Origin: Kineothrix sp. IPX-CK
Lineage (GTDB): Bacteria > Bacillota > Clostridia > Lachnospirales > Lachnospiraceae
Length of the DNA stretch: 64,000 nucleotides
Assembly: GCF_039134705.1 (NCBI RefSeq)
Contig: NZ_CP146256.1
Location: 4,526,001-4,590,000, forward strand
Reading direction: 5' to 3'
Each line of letters starts with the position of its first letter. Position 1 is the stretch's first letter. Below the pieces are notes generated by a model. The model was given only the letters and a program-made list of their open reading frames with translations, was not told where the DNA came from and ran no database searches. Below are positions 1 through 9,499 of the stretch, piece by piece. Both the position numbers and the translations under genes were made by a program.

Positions 1-531
1 CTGCTTTAAGTCGTCTACCATGTTCCAATCCTGAACACATTTCTGGTAATTGGGCATATACTGTACCCAATCGCTGATAGCTACTACCTGACCGCCGTTA
101 ACATATGCATTTTCTTCATAAGTCTTTGGAATAATATACGGTGAATCGCCTGAATTAACTAATACGGATTTTTTATCCTCATAATCACTTCTCGCAATTA
201 ATGTGAGGTCAAAGCTTACGTTAGTGAGTTCCTGGATTCTCGTCATGATTCTCCAATCATCCTTATAAGGATAATTCTCATGGTCCGAAAACATCATGGA
301 ATAGGTTACCGGTTCTTCAGAATGGAAGGTAACTCCGGCACCATATTCATAGCCTTCCGCTTCATCCTCCACTACATCCGTGGTAACCATATCCTCTACG
401 GTTGAAGGTTCTGTCGTTGTTTCCTCGGAAGTAGTTTCTTCCGTCGTCTGCGTTCCTGCGCTCCCGCAGGCAGCAAGCGAAAGTGCCATAGCTGATGCGA
501 GCACAATGGCAAGCACTTTCTTCATTTTCAT
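1..531 (-). CDS. Extracellular solute-binding lipoprotein of a sugar ABC transporter (3' end outside window)
   Basis: N-terminal 177 residues of a CUT1-type (LplA-like) binding protein that would capture oligosaccharide outside the cell for the two permeases just upstream. The start is followed by a basic n-region, a hydrophobic core and a lipobox LAAC with the lipidated cysteine at residue 22, then a Ser/Thr/Glu-rich linker of about 30 residues. AAAGGAGG lies 7 nt before the ATG. It is the last visible gene of the GH3-GH67-permease operon. By analogy with aldouronate clusters of Paenibacillus, the ligand is probably a glucuronic-acid-decorated xylo-oligosaccharide (inference). The C-terminus is cut by the window edge, not by a mutation. 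Confidence 0.85.
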   Translation of the reverse strand, partial: MKMKKVLAIVLASAMALSLAACGSAGTQTTEETTSEETTTEPSTVEDMVTTDVVEDEAEGYEYGAGVTFHSEEPVTYSMMFSDHENYPYKDDWRIMTRIQELTNVSFDLTLIARSDYEDKKSVLVNSGDSPYIIPKTYEENAYVNGGQVVAISDWVQYMPNYQKCVQDWNMVDDLKQ

Positions 532-617
532 AACTCATTTCCTCCTTTTAAATGTTAATTGGTTGCTTATTCAATCCAGAATATATCCTCTCTGGTTTAA
601 ATACGTTGTTATGTCTC

Positions 618-1496
618 CTAACCCTTGACAGATCCCATCATCATACCCTGCACAAAGTATTTCTGGATGAAAGGGTACACACAAATAATCGGTGCCGCTG
701 TCAATACCATACAGGCTGACTTAACCGTAGCTGCTATCTGGCTGGACTCATCCAGACCGGCTCCTACTTCCTGTGTTCCCATGGCTCCCATAATGAGCTG
801 CCTCAGGTAAAGAGCAATCGGCCATTTATCCTTGCTGTCCAGATAAAGGAAGGGGCTCCACCAGTTGTTCCAGATGCCTACAATGTAGAACAGGAACATT
901 GTTGCTATAATTGGCTTGGATAAAGGAACAATGATTTTTATAAAAATTCCATACGCATTCATTCCGTCTACGGCTGCCGCTTCCTCTAATTCATCCGGCA
1001 GCCCTGCAAAAAAAGATTTCATCAATAAAACGTTATAAGCGCTGATCGCTCCCGGAATGACGATTGCCCACATGGTGTCCCGCATATGAAGCGCTTGTGC
1101 GACTAATACATAGTTAGGAATCATGCCGCCGGCAAAAAACATGGTAAATACTACAAAGGGCGTGAAAAATCTATTTAACACCAGCCTCTTCTTGGATAAG
1201 GGATATGCCAAAACAGCGGTTCCCACTAACGAAATCACAGTTCCCACTACAGAATAGAAAACCGTATTTCCGTAGTATACGAAGAAGTCCTGTTTTCCTA
1301 AAATAATACTGTAAGTTCTTGTGGTAAAATCTACGGGGAAAAATGATACTTTTCCTGCATAGATTGCCGCTTCCGAGCTAAAAGACTGCGCCAGCAGATA
1401 AAGGAAAGGGTATAAAGTAACAAATACGACAAACAGCATAATAAGAAGATTGAACACCTGAAATACGCGATATCCTTTCGATTCTTTTACTTTCAT
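618..1496 (-). CDS. Carbohydrate ABC transporter permease, LplC/YtcP type
   Basis: Inner-membrane permease of 292 residues, usual for CUT1 subunits. About six membrane spans are visible, starting at residues 14-34. The cytoplasmic coupling loop with the EAA motif is present (DELEEAAAVDGMNAYGIFIKI), which docks the shared MsmX-type ATPase; no ATPase gene is in the cluster. The C-terminus ends PFIQKYFVQGMMMGSVKG, typical of the YtcP family. It sits 15 bp downstream of the partner permease and 86 bp upstream of the binding-protein gene, so the three are one operon. Confidence 0.9.
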   Translation of the reverse strand: MKVKESKGYRVFQVFNLLIMLFVVFVTLYPFLYLLAQSFSSEAAIYAGKVSFFPVDFTTRTYSIILGKQDFFVYYGNTVFYSVVGTVISLVGTAVLAYPLSKKRLVLNRFFTPFVVFTMFFAGGMIPNYVLVAQALHMRDTMWAIVIPGAISAYNVLLMKSFFAGLPDELEEAAAVDGMNAYGIFIKIIVPLSKPIIATMFLFYIVGIWNNWWSPFLYLDSKDKWPIALYLRQLIMGAMGTQEVGAGLDESSQIAATVKSACMVLTAAPIICVYPFIQKYFVQGMMMGSVKG

Positions 1497-1511
1497 TTTC
1501 TTTCCTCCTTT

Positions 1512-2450
1512 CTACCACAAACTTGATTCTGTTAGTTTTTTCGATATTAGGTTGGCGCTGATTACCAGAACCAATCCTATGATTCCCTCGAATAAACCGA
1601 CCGCCGTCGCATAGCTGAACTTTCCGCCCGTAATACCCATCCGGTATACGTAGGTTGCAATAACATCCGCCTTTTCGTAGGTGGAAGGCAAATACAGCAA
1701 GATAATCTTTTCGAAGTTGGAACCCATAATACCTCCAATATCCAGAATTAACAAGGTAGTGATCGTCGGAAGTATTCCGGGAATGGTAACATGAAGCGCC
1801 TGCTTAAAGCGTCCCGCTCCGTCGATTTTGGCTGCCTCATACAGCTCCGTATTGATGGCGGTCATTGCTGCCAGATAGAGGATAGTTCCCCAGCCGAGTC
1901 CCTGCCATACGCCGGAAATAATATAGATAGCCGGAAACCAGTCCGCTTCTTGAATGAAGGAAATCTTATCCAGTCCGAAGTTCGCCATTAAGGTATTGAT
2001 CGGCCCGGTCAAGGACACGATTTCCTTGATCATGCCGGCAATAATGACCATAGAGATAAAGTGCGGAAGGTAAGATATCGTCTGTACGAATTTCTTCCAT
2101 CTGATATTTCTTATTTCATTAAGAAGTAAAGCGAATATCAATGTAAGCGGGAATCGCACCACCAGATAGGAAACACTTAGCGTTAACGTATTCCTAAAGG
2201 CTCTCCAGAAGGAGGCGTCTCCCATAAACTGCAGGAAATATCTGAGGCCTACCCACTCCGTACCGAAGATATTAGTACCGCCCTTGTATTTACGAAAAGC
2301 GATAATATTGCCGAACATGGGCACATATTTGAAGATGATAAAATACAGAATCGGAATGAGCAGGAAGGTATATAACCTCCATTCCTTCTTCAAATGCTTT
2401 CTTAAGGAAATCTTTCCCAAATGTTGATTGTTTTCTTTTACTCTTGCCAT
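1512..2450 (-). CDS. lplB: Carbohydrate ABC transporter permease, LplB type
   Basis: A 312-residue permease with six predicted spans and the EAA coupling loop (ELYEAAKIDGAGRFKQALHV). It pairs with the YtcP-type permease below it. The N-terminal cytoplasmic stretch is basic, followed by a first span near residues 28-48 with the KYVPMFGNIIAFRKYK signature common in LplB proteins. A GAGGT site lies 7-8 nt before the ATG. In Paenibacillus, lplA-lplB-ytcP together with aguA form an aldouronate uptake and use cluster; the same gene set here supports that substrate, although the exact ligand is inferred. Confidence 0.9.
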   Translation of the reverse strand: MARVKENNQHLGKISLRKHLKKEWRLYTFLLIPILYFIIFKYVPMFGNIIAFRKYKGGTNIFGTEWVGLRYFLQFMGDASFWRAFRNTLTLSVSYLVVRFPLTLIFALLLNEIRNIRWKKFVQTISYLPHFISMVIIAGMIKEIVSLTGPINTLMANFGLDKISFIQEADWFPAIYIISGVWQGLGWGTILYLAAMTAINTELYEAAKIDGAGRFKQALHVTIPGILPTITTLLILDIGGIMGSNFEKIILLYLPSTYEKADVIATYVYRMGITGGKFSYATAVGLFEGIIGLVLVISANLISKKLTESSLW

Positions 2451-2498
2451 TTCACTACCTCTTTCTTTGGGTGTTCTTCACCCATTCCAACCGATCGA

Positions 2499-4529
2499 TC
2501 AGTAAATCTCTCTTCCCAGTTCATCCATAATACCTGATTTTCTGTAAAAATACGTATTAATCTGATCCCGCCACTCTTTGGAATGTTCCTCCTGATGCAG
2601 CAGCCTTTCATCGATTCTTTTGTATATCTTTTCCGGCAATCTGTCTTTTAAAGTTTCAAACTGTTTCCGCATTTGCGCTGCTTCGGCGGCTCCTTCGAAA
2701 TGTGTGTCATAAATATGCTGAATCAAAGTCTTTCCGTTCTTTAAGCGATATGTATAAGGAACATGGTGGAAAAACAAGAGCAGCTCCTCCGGGCAAGTTT
2801 CCATATGGTTATATGCAGAAGCATTAGGCTCGTTGTAAAGCATTGCATATCCCGTTCCTTTATCGCTTCTGTCCACTCCCATACCTAAGTGATCCGCCCT
2901 ATGGTAGGTTCCCCATCTGTCATATTCGTAGCCGTCTACACTGGGTCCGTAATGATGAGCCGGATTCACCATCCATCCGATTCCCAGAGGTGATGTATAT
3001 TTCTCGTAAATACCGCGGGAATTTATTAGAATGAAAAGAAGGATTTGTTTTATCTCTTCGTCTTTCCCAAAGGTAAGATCGATCCATTCGGAGGCAATTT
3101 CCTCCGCCGTGAGCTCCGGCTCATAGGCGAGCCTTCCGAAACCATATAGGTTTGCTGCCGCTAAATCGTGCCCTGTCCAGTTTGCATCATTTCCCGTGTT
3201 AGCCACCGCTGCCATCCCGCAATTGGTATGGCCGAAAGTCCTGCCGGTTACAATATCGCAGACAGTATCCTTCTCCTTCGCCACATAAGTATGGAAATCC
3301 ATTATTTCCTTAAACATGGGAATCAGATAGCAGACATGTCTCTGCTGTCCCGTATATTCCTGCGCGATCTGTACCTCCAGCATCTGGTTTGTTGCCTTTA
3401 AGCCGCCGAACAAGGGAAGCACAGGTTCTCTGACCTGAAAGTCCATGGGTCCGTTCTTTATCTGTAAGATGACATTATCCTTAAATTCTCCGTCGAGGGG
3501 CATAAAGTTGTCGTAACCCGATCTGGCTCTGTCCGTTTTCTTGTCCCGCCAGTCCTGCCTGCAGTTATATACAAAGCAGCGCCATATAATCAGTCCGCCG
3601 TAAGGCTCCGCCGCTTCCGCCAGCATATTGGCACCGTCCGCGTGGTTTCTCCCGTAGGTAAAGGGTCCGGGCCTTCCTTCCGAATCCGCCTTGATCAAAA
3701 ACCCGCCCAGATTAGGAATTTTTGTAAATACCTCCGCCATCTTTTCCCTCCACCACTGCTTAATATCCTCCTGCAAGGGATCAGCACTGTCCAAACCGTC
3801 AAGCTCCATGGGGGCAGCATAATTCAGACTTAAGAAAAGCCTGATGCCATATCCGGCGAAACTTTCCGACAGTTCCTTTAATTTGTCGAAATATCTGTCG
3901 GTTATGAGACATGTGGCGTTGTCCTTCACGTTTACGTTATTGATTACCACAGCATTGATGGAGATGGATGCTAACAGCCTCGCATAGGTCTTGGTTCGTT
4001 CATTAACGATGATTTCGTTGTTTTCAAAGAAAAAGGAATTCCCCGAATAACCCCTTTCGATGCTTCCGTCCATATTATCCCAGTGATTCAGCATTCTTAA
4101 CGGAGCCGCGGGCTCTTTGAAAACATTCAGCCCCTTTAAGGATTTCTCTCTCTGCATCTGCCTGATAAGGGCGAAGGCCCCGTATAAAATGCCCTTTCCA
4201 TCGGAGGCTTCTATCATAATCCAGTTTTCGTTTTCATAAATATGATAACTCTCCGCCTTCATGCCGGGAACAATACACAGCTTAATTCTGTCTATTATTT
4301 CCGCTGACTCCGCATTTTTCTCTTCGGCATCATCGCCCATGGGAGTCTTATGTAGAACCGGTTTCGAACCGGTCATGACCTCCAGGGCCAGGAGCAGTTC
4401 TTCCGCTCCATGGGTGGCGGTTGGATTATCACAGTCTGCATATATATGGCGGATTCCGCAAATTTCCTTATTGTTTTCTTTTTTTACATATGTCAGCCAT
4501 AATTGTTCAAAATTCATATTAATATCCAT
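2499..4529 (-). CDS. aguA: Alpha-glucuronidase, GH67
   Basis: Cytoplasmic enzyme that removes (4-O-methyl)glucuronic acid from the non-reducing end of aldouronic acids released from glucuronoxylan. It has 676 residues, full family length, and no signal peptide. Residues matching the Geobacillus AguA catalytic set E285/D364/E392 are E284 (in ADSEGRPGP), D363 (in GPMDFQVREP) and E391 (in VQIAQEYTGQ). The GH67 N-terminal domain occupies roughly residues 5-130, the barrel about 140-460 and the C-terminal helical domain the rest. The second in-frame ATG at 4517 has better spacing from AAAGGG and may be the true start. It lies 9 bp downstream of the GH3 gene. Confidence 0.95.
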   Translation of the reverse strand: MDINMNFEQLWLTYVKKENNKEICGIRHIYADCDNPTATHGAEELLLALEVMTGSKPVLHKTPMGDDAEEKNAESAEIIDRIKLCIVPGMKAESYHIYENENWIMIEASDGKGILYGAFALIRQMQREKSLKGLNVFKEPAAPLRMLNHWDNMDGSIERGYSGNSFFFENNEIIVNERTKTYARLLASISINAVVINNVNVKDNATCLITDRYFDKLKELSESFAGYGIRLFLSLNYAAPMELDGLDSADPLQEDIKQWWREKMAEVFTKIPNLGGFLIKADSEGRPGPFTYGRNHADGANMLAEAAEPYGGLIIWRCFVYNCRQDWRDKKTDRARSGYDNFMPLDGEFKDNVILQIKNGPMDFQVREPVLPLFGGLKATNQMLEVQIAQEYTGQQRHVCYLIPMFKEIMDFHTYVAKEKDTVCDIVTGRTFGHTNCGMAAVANTGNDANWTGHDLAAANLYGFGRLAYEPELTAEEIASEWIDLTFGKDEEIKQILLFILINSRGIYEKYTSPLGIGWMVNPAHHYGPSVDGYEYDRWGTYHRADHLGMGVDRSDKGTGYAMLYNEPNASAYNHMETCPEELLLFFHHVPYTYRLKNGKTLIQHIYDTHFEGAAEAAQMRKQFETLKDRLPEKIYKRIDERLLHQEEHSKEWRDQINTYFYRKSGIMDELGREIY

Positions 4530-4538
4530 CCCTTTTTC

Positions 4539-6677
4539 TTATTCCGCTTTTACCTTCAATACTGCTATCTTCTTGCCGGTAAGAGCTTCACTTCGTTTCT
4601 CCGGCTGGGTTCCTCCAATAGATACGAGATATTCGCCCTTCTCCACTCCGGACACGCCGTTTTCATCATAGAGGGCAAACGCTCCTATCGGAAGACTTAC
4701 GGTGATTTCCTTGCTTTCCCCTGGCTGCAGCGTTATCTTCCTGACTCCTTTTAGTTGAGCGCACGGCGTCCCTTCTCTCAGGGCCTTCACATAGACTTCT
4801 ACCGTTTCCGTTCCTTCCCTGCTCCCGGTATTGGTAACCGTAGCCTTCACGCTGACTCCGTGCCTGTCAAGCACGCTTTTAGATACCCTTTCATTGCTGT
4901 ATGTAAATTCCGTATAAGATAACCCGAATCCGAAGGGATACAGCGCTTCATTTACCATATAACGGTAGGTTCTTCCCTTCATTGCATAATCCAGGAAATC
5001 AGGAAGTTCCTCTGTCGTTCTGTAGAAGGTTATGGGAAGTTTTCCCTCCGGGTTTCTATCGCCGAACAATATCTGAGCAATGGCCTTCCCTCCCTGAGCT
5101 CCGGGGTACCAGCCCTGGAGAATGGCAGGAATGTGTTCATCCGCCCATCCTACCGCCAGCGCACTCCCCGATAAGAGTACAAGGACTACCGGCTTTCCGC
5201 TGGCATAAGCGGTTTGTAGAACCTCCTGCTGCATTCCGGGAAGATCCAGATTCGGTTTATCACCGCTGGCATATTGATTTCCCTCATCGCCTTCTTCTCC
5301 CTCTAAGCCTGCATCCAAACCAAGACAAACAATTACGATATCGCTGGCGTCACAGACGCCCTTTACTTCTGAAATGCGGTCATTGTTTATTCCCAGTCCA
5401 CTTATTTTGTCTTTATATAAATGGCAGCCTTCAGAGTACATTACCCTTACTTCTTCGCCTACATAGTCCTGAATTCCTTCCAGGACAGTATAATACCTGG
5501 AGGCCGTTCCTTCGTAATTTCCTACCAGTGCTCTTCTGTTATTGGCATTAGGTCCTATCACTCCGATAGTATTTATTTTGGACTTATCTAAGGGGAGCAG
5601 ATTTTTCTCATTCTTCAGAAGCACTACACATTTTGCAGCAGTCTCCAGATTCAATTGCTGCATTTCCTTGGAATCCACCACGCTGTAAGGAATCTCATCG
5701 AAAGGATTCTTTCCCCTATCATCAAATACACCCAGTTTCATTCTTGCAGTAAAAAGGTTAACTACCGCTTCGTCGATTCTTTCCTCCTGCACCATCCCTT
5801 TGTTCACAGCATCCACTAGATAAATAAAAAGATTGCCGCAATTTAAATCACAGCCATTGTTCATCGCCATCGCTGCCGACTCTACCGGTCCTGAGGTCAC
5901 TCCGTGCCCCTGATGGAAATCCTTGATTGCCCAGCAATCCGAAACCACGTGTCCTTGGAAGTTCCATTCACTTCTCAAAATATCCGTCAAAAGCTCTTTG
6001 CTTCCGCAGCAGGGTGCTCCGTTTGTTCTATTGTAGGCCCCCATGACCGCTTCCACCTTTCCTTCTTGTACACATGCTTTGAATGCGGGCAGGTAAGTTT
6101 CATACAGATCCTGCTTAGATACTACGGCGTTGAAGCTGTGCCTGATATCCTCCGGTCCGCTGTGAACTGCAAAATGCTTAGCGCAGGCTGCCGATTTCAT
6201 ATAGTTCTCATCATGTCCCTGAAGCCCTTGCGTGAACCGCACACCTAACCTGGATGTCAGATACGGGTCTTCTCCAAAAGTTTCATGACCTCTCCCCCAT
6301 CTGGGATCTCTGAATATATTAACATTGGGGGACCAGAATGTAAGCCCTTTATAAATATCTGTATCTCCGTATTTTTGCTGCATATTGAATTTGGCACGTC
6401 CCTCTGTGGAAATGGCATCCGCCACTTTTTCCAAATGGTCTTCATCAAAGGTTGCTGCCATGGAAATCGCCTGAGGAAACACTGTCGCCACACCGGCTCT
6501 CGCCACGCCGTGCAAGGCTTCGTTCCACCAGTTATATGCCGGTATTTCCAAACGTTCGATTGCAGGAGCACCGTTCAAAGTCTGAAACACCTTTTCCTCT
6601 AATGTCATCTCTGCCACCAGCTTACGGGCACGTTTTCTGAACTCATCTATTTTCGCTTCGTCTCTTATCAGCTCCAC
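4539..6677 (-). CDS. Beta-xylosidase, GH3
   Basis: A 712-residue GH3 hydrolase without a signal peptide, predicted to release xylose from imported xylo-oligosaccharides. The N-terminal block YNWWNEALHGVARAG is typical of GH3 xylosidases rather than glucosidases. The nucleophile is D247 in VVSDCWAIKDF. The second alpha/beta domain holds the acidic stretch LEGEEGDEG, which should carry the acid/base glutamate, and a fibronectin-III-like domain closes the C-terminus (about residues 600-700). The start is GTG with AGGAGG 8 nt upstream. It is the first gene of the operon and is followed 9 bp later by aguA, so GlcA removal and xylose release are coupled. GH3 substrate specificity is variable, so beta-glucosidase side activity is possible. 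Confidence 0.9.
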   Translation of the reverse strand: MELIRDEAKIDEFRKRARKLVAEMTLEEKVFQTLNGAPAIERLEIPAYNWWNEALHGVARAGVATVFPQAISMAATFDEDHLEKVADAISTEGRAKFNMQQKYGDTDIYKGLTFWSPNVNIFRDPRWGRGHETFGEDPYLTSRLGVRFTQGLQGHDENYMKSAACAKHFAVHSGPEDIRHSFNAVVSKQDLYETYLPAFKACVQEGKVEAVMGAYNRTNGAPCCGSKELLTDILRSEWNFQGHVVSDCWAIKDFHQGHGVTSGPVESAAMAMNNGCDLNCGNLFIYLVDAVNKGMVQEERIDEAVVNLFTARMKLGVFDDRGKNPFDEIPYSVVDSKEMQQLNLETAAKCVVLLKNEKNLLPLDKSKINTIGVIGPNANNRRALVGNYEGTASRYYTVLEGIQDYVGEEVRVMYSEGCHLYKDKISGLGINNDRISEVKGVCDASDIVIVCLGLDAGLEGEEGDEGNQYASGDKPNLDLPGMQQEVLQTAYASGKPVVLVLLSGSALAVGWADEHIPAILQGWYPGAQGGKAIAQILFGDRNPEGKLPITFYRTTEELPDFLDYAMKGRTYRYMVNEALYPFGFGLSYTEFTYSNERVSKSVLDRHGVSVKATVTNTGSREGTETVEVYVKALREGTPCAQLKGVRKITLQPGESKEITVSLPIGAFALYDENGVSGVEKGEYLVSIGGTQPEKRSEALTGKKIAVLKVKAE

Positions 6678-7113
6678 GCTATGTTCCTCCTGATATAATG
6701 TATCATTTATTTTTTCACTTACAACAGTTGTATAATTTGTATACTTACTGTTTGTTTACAAAGGAAGTATATGTCAATCTGACAATCATTTCTCTTTATA
6801 TTTTGCACTATTATAATCAAATATTGCTATATTTTATTTTTTGATTATTTTAACTTATCGAATTATGCTATATTTTTTGATTATTTATTTATATTTGTAT
6901 TTAAATATTATAAAAATTCTAGGTTTATTAATATTTTTTTGCATTTTTGAAATTATTACTAAAAATATTATTTAATTTTTTGTGCATATTGTACACTAAT
7001 AATTTTAGCAATATTTGAATTGACACTTCTCAAATTATGTGATTAAAATAAAATATACGATAAACAAAGATAATACGGCAGTATACACTGCCGTAGGCGG
7101 GGGAGAATGGCTT
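6678..7113 (+). promoter_or_regulatory. Divergent control region between the GH3 operon and the AraC gene
   Basis: A 436-bp, very AT-rich gap with no convincing ORF. It must hold the promoters of both divergent transcription units and probably the AraC binding sites. A short repeated element, TTGTATAATTTGTATAC, lies about 50 bp upstream of the GH3 start. No unambiguous pair of promoter hexamers could be chosen by eye. A GTG at 7039 opens the regulator's frame but has no ribosome site, so I treat 7039-7113 as leader. Confidence 0.45.
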
Positions 7114-7995
7114 ATGATAGAAATATTAAATGGAATTCATGAAACCGTAGCATATGATGCCGTGAATGGATTAAAGCTATACCATAACGTACAGGTAGAG
7201 GATTACCCCCTGCACTGGCATACAGCTTTGGAAATCATAATGCCTGTCAAAAATAAATATACTGTATTGGTGGACGGAAAGACTCATGAAATCGCAGAAG
7301 GCGATATATGGATCACTCCTCCCGGAACGCTTCACGCGCTGTTGGCTCCCCCGGACGGAGAGCGCATGATTATGCTTTTCGACTACAGTCTGATCTGCAA
7401 TTTGAAGGGAATGGATTCTCTTCTTCACATGCTCCATCCCTATACGTTAATTACAGAAGACGAACAACCTGACCTGCGCAGAAGACTCCAGTTTTATCTG
7501 GGGGAAATCAGCCGGGAGTACGATACGAAATCTCCTTTTGCGGAGGCTTGTGTTTATTCCTTTATGATACGCTTTTTTGTCACGCTGGGACGTGTCAGTC
7601 TGAACGCTAATACCCGGTTCCCAGGCATTACTAACAGCAAACAGCATGAATATGTGGAGAAGTTCATGATGGTCTGCAACTATATTACCGATCATTGCAC
7701 GGAAAATATAAGCGTGGACGACCTCGCCGATCTGGCAGGGTTTTCCAAGTTTCATTTCGCCAGATTATTTAAGCAGTTTTCCAATATGTCGTGCTATGAT
7801 TATTTAACGCAAAAGAGAATCGCACATGCAGAAAGACTTCTTATTAAGCCTGATATCTCCATTACCGAGGTTGCAATGCAGTCGGGTTTTAACAGTCTTT
7901 CCACCTTCAATCGAATATTTAAAGCGGCAAAGAATTGTACTCCATCAGAGTATAAGAATTTGAATTATAAGGCAAAAAAACAAAAGCGGGGTTAA
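7114..7995 (+). CDS. AraC-family transcriptional regulator of the xylan cluster
   Basis: Predicted sugar-responsive activator of 293 residues. The N-terminal cupin-like sensor domain (about residues 10-140) has the motif DYPLHWHTALEIIMP, typical of AraC_binding domains. The C-terminal AraC HTH pair covers about residues 185-285 (ISVDDLADLAGFSKFHFARLFKQ and ISITEVAMQSGFNSLSTFNRIF). I chose ATG 7114 because GGGGGAGA lies 8 nt upstream; an upstream GTG at 7039 has none. It is divergent from the GH3-GH67-transporter operon, the usual position for its regulator. Confidence 0.88.
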   Translation: MIEILNGIHETVAYDAVNGLKLYHNVQVEDYPLHWHTALEIIMPVKNKYTVLVDGKTHEIAEGDIWITPPGTLHALLAPPDGERMIMLFDYSLICNLKGMDSLLHMLHPYTLITEDEQPDLRRRLQFYLGEISREYDTKSPFAEACVYSFMIRFFVTLGRVSLNANTRFPGITNSKQHEYVEKFMMVCNYITDHCTENISVDDLADLAGFSKFHFARLFKQFSNMSCYDYLTQKRIAHAERLLIKPDISITEVAMQSGFNSLSTFNRIFKAAKNCTPSEYKNLNYKAKKQKRG

Positions 7996-8000
7996 CTATA

Positions 8001-9485
8001 TTAATCACTTGCAGGTATATGACCGAAGAATAATCTGAGTTTTTTGCAGCCTTCAGAATTAAGGGGATAGTTCCCTATTACCTTTCCGTTTTCAAAATGC
8101 AATACATGGTTACAGCACTCCATGACAAGCTCCAAATCATGCGTAATTACAAAAACGGTTTTTCCTTGCATTTTCAGGCGTTCTATATTTAATGCGACCT
8201 CTTTCATATGATATATGTCAAGGCCGCTTGTAGGCTCATCAAAAATAATAATCTCCCGTTCGCTTCCAACGGCCCCGGCGATCGCTACTCTTTGCTTCTG
8301 CCCTCCGGAAAGCGACATAGGGTGTAATTCCTTCAAAGGAAGCAGATCCAGGCTGTCAAGAATATGCCCGGCCGATGCTTCCTGCTCATTTTTCATACTG
8401 AGCAGCACCTCATCCAGCACGCTCTCAGTAAAAAGTTGATGATTTACATCCTGCATTACCATATAAGATTTTTTCAGCAACTGTTTTGACCGCAGCGCTT
8501 GATTTTCTTCTTCCACCGTTCCGCCGAAATTTTTCTCCAACCCACACAGGCACCGGGCAAAGGTGGATTTCCCTGCTCCGTTTTTTCCTACTATAGCAAT
8601 AATAGCATTTCGAGGGATCGAAAAATTCTTCATGTTAAGTGCCGCCCTTGTGGATGCGGCATGCTTGTAAGAATAGGAAAAACCTAAAAGAGTCATAGTC
8701 TCATTCGATTCAGGCATTGTAGCATACTTTCTTACTATACCTGAAAGGGAAAGCGGGCGCAGTCCCATCTCCGTGAGTTTCTCCGGAGGGAGAGCCCTGA
8801 ATGCGCGGGCGGTATATTCTCCTGCAATTACTCCATCTTTCATATATATCACACGGTCAATCAATTCCCTCAGATAATACAGCCGGTGTTCGGCAATGAT
8901 AATCGTTTTTCCTTTTCTTTTCCATATTTCAATGATCCTGCGCAGTTCCTCCACCGCATCCATGTCCATATTGGAAGATGGCTCGTCCAGCACAAATATG
9001 GGAGGATCGCATGCAGCAACGGACGCACAGGCGATTTTCTGTTTCTCCCCACCGGAGAGCTTAAAGATACTCCGATTCATTAAACTTTCAATTTTAAACT
9101 CTCGCACTGTTTGATCGATCCGCCGGAAAATCTCAGGAACGGGAAGAGCCATGTTTTCACAGCCAAAGGCAATTTCGCTGGTAGTGCTGACACTAAAAAA
9201 TTGAGAACGAGGATTTTGAAAGACCGAACCCACCAGCCGGGATGTCTCATGCAATGGCAGTTCATGGATTTTTTGTTCGCCGATCAGAACCTCTCCGCTC
9301 ATCTGTCCTTCATAGTAATGGGGTATCAGTCCATTTATCAGCCGGGTCACCGTTGTTTTTCCACAGCCGGACTCACCACACAACAATACCACTTCGCCTT
9401 TTCCGACCGACAGATTGATGTTTCTTATTCCGCGCTCCCATTCACTTCCTGCATAGGAAAAGGATACATTTCTCAAATTGATCAC
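8001..9485 (-). CDS. ECF transporter ATPase with two fused ABC domains (EcfA-like)
   Basis: Energy-coupling ATPase of a dedicated (group I) ECF importer. Two complete ABC domains lie in one chain of 494 residues. Domain 1 has Walker A GESGCGKT and signature LSGGE; domain 2 has Walker A GKNGAGKST and signature LSGGQ with FDEPTSGLD. Other ECF systems often use two separate proteins. ATG 9491 lies right against the AAGGAGGG site, so the GTG at 9485 (6-nt spacing) is the likelier start. It is the last gene of the five-gene TetR-linked operon, 14 bp after the EcfT gene. Confidence 0.88.
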   Translation of the reverse strand: MINLRNVSFSYAGSEWERGIRNINLSVGKGEVVLLCGESGCGKTTVTRLINGLIPHYYEGQMSGEVLIGEQKIHELPLHETSRLVGSVFQNPRSQFFSVSTTSEIAFGCENMALPVPEIFRRIDQTVREFKIESLMNRSIFKLSGGEKQKIACASVAACDPPIFVLDEPSSNMDMDAVEELRRIIEIWKRKGKTIIIAEHRLYYLRELIDRVIYMKDGVIAGEYTARAFRALPPEKLTEMGLRPLSLSGIVRKYATMPESNETMTLLGFSYSYKHAASTRAALNMKNFSIPRNAIIAIVGKNGAGKSTFARCLCGLEKNFGGTVEEENQALRSKQLLKKSYMVMQDVNHQLFTESVLDEVLLSMKNEQEASAGHILDSLDLLPLKELHPMSLSGGQKQRVAIAGAVGSEREIIIFDEPTSGLDIYHMKEVALNIERLKMQGKTVFVITHDLELVMECCNHVLHFENGKVIGNYPLNSEGCKKLRLFFGHIPASD

Positions 9486-9499
9486 GTACATCCCTCCTT

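Noticed and set aside
4982..5551. A 189-codon plus-strand ORF opposite the GH3 gene
   Set aside because: Antisense to a conserved glycosidase domain, with proline/arginine-rich composition typical of shadows.
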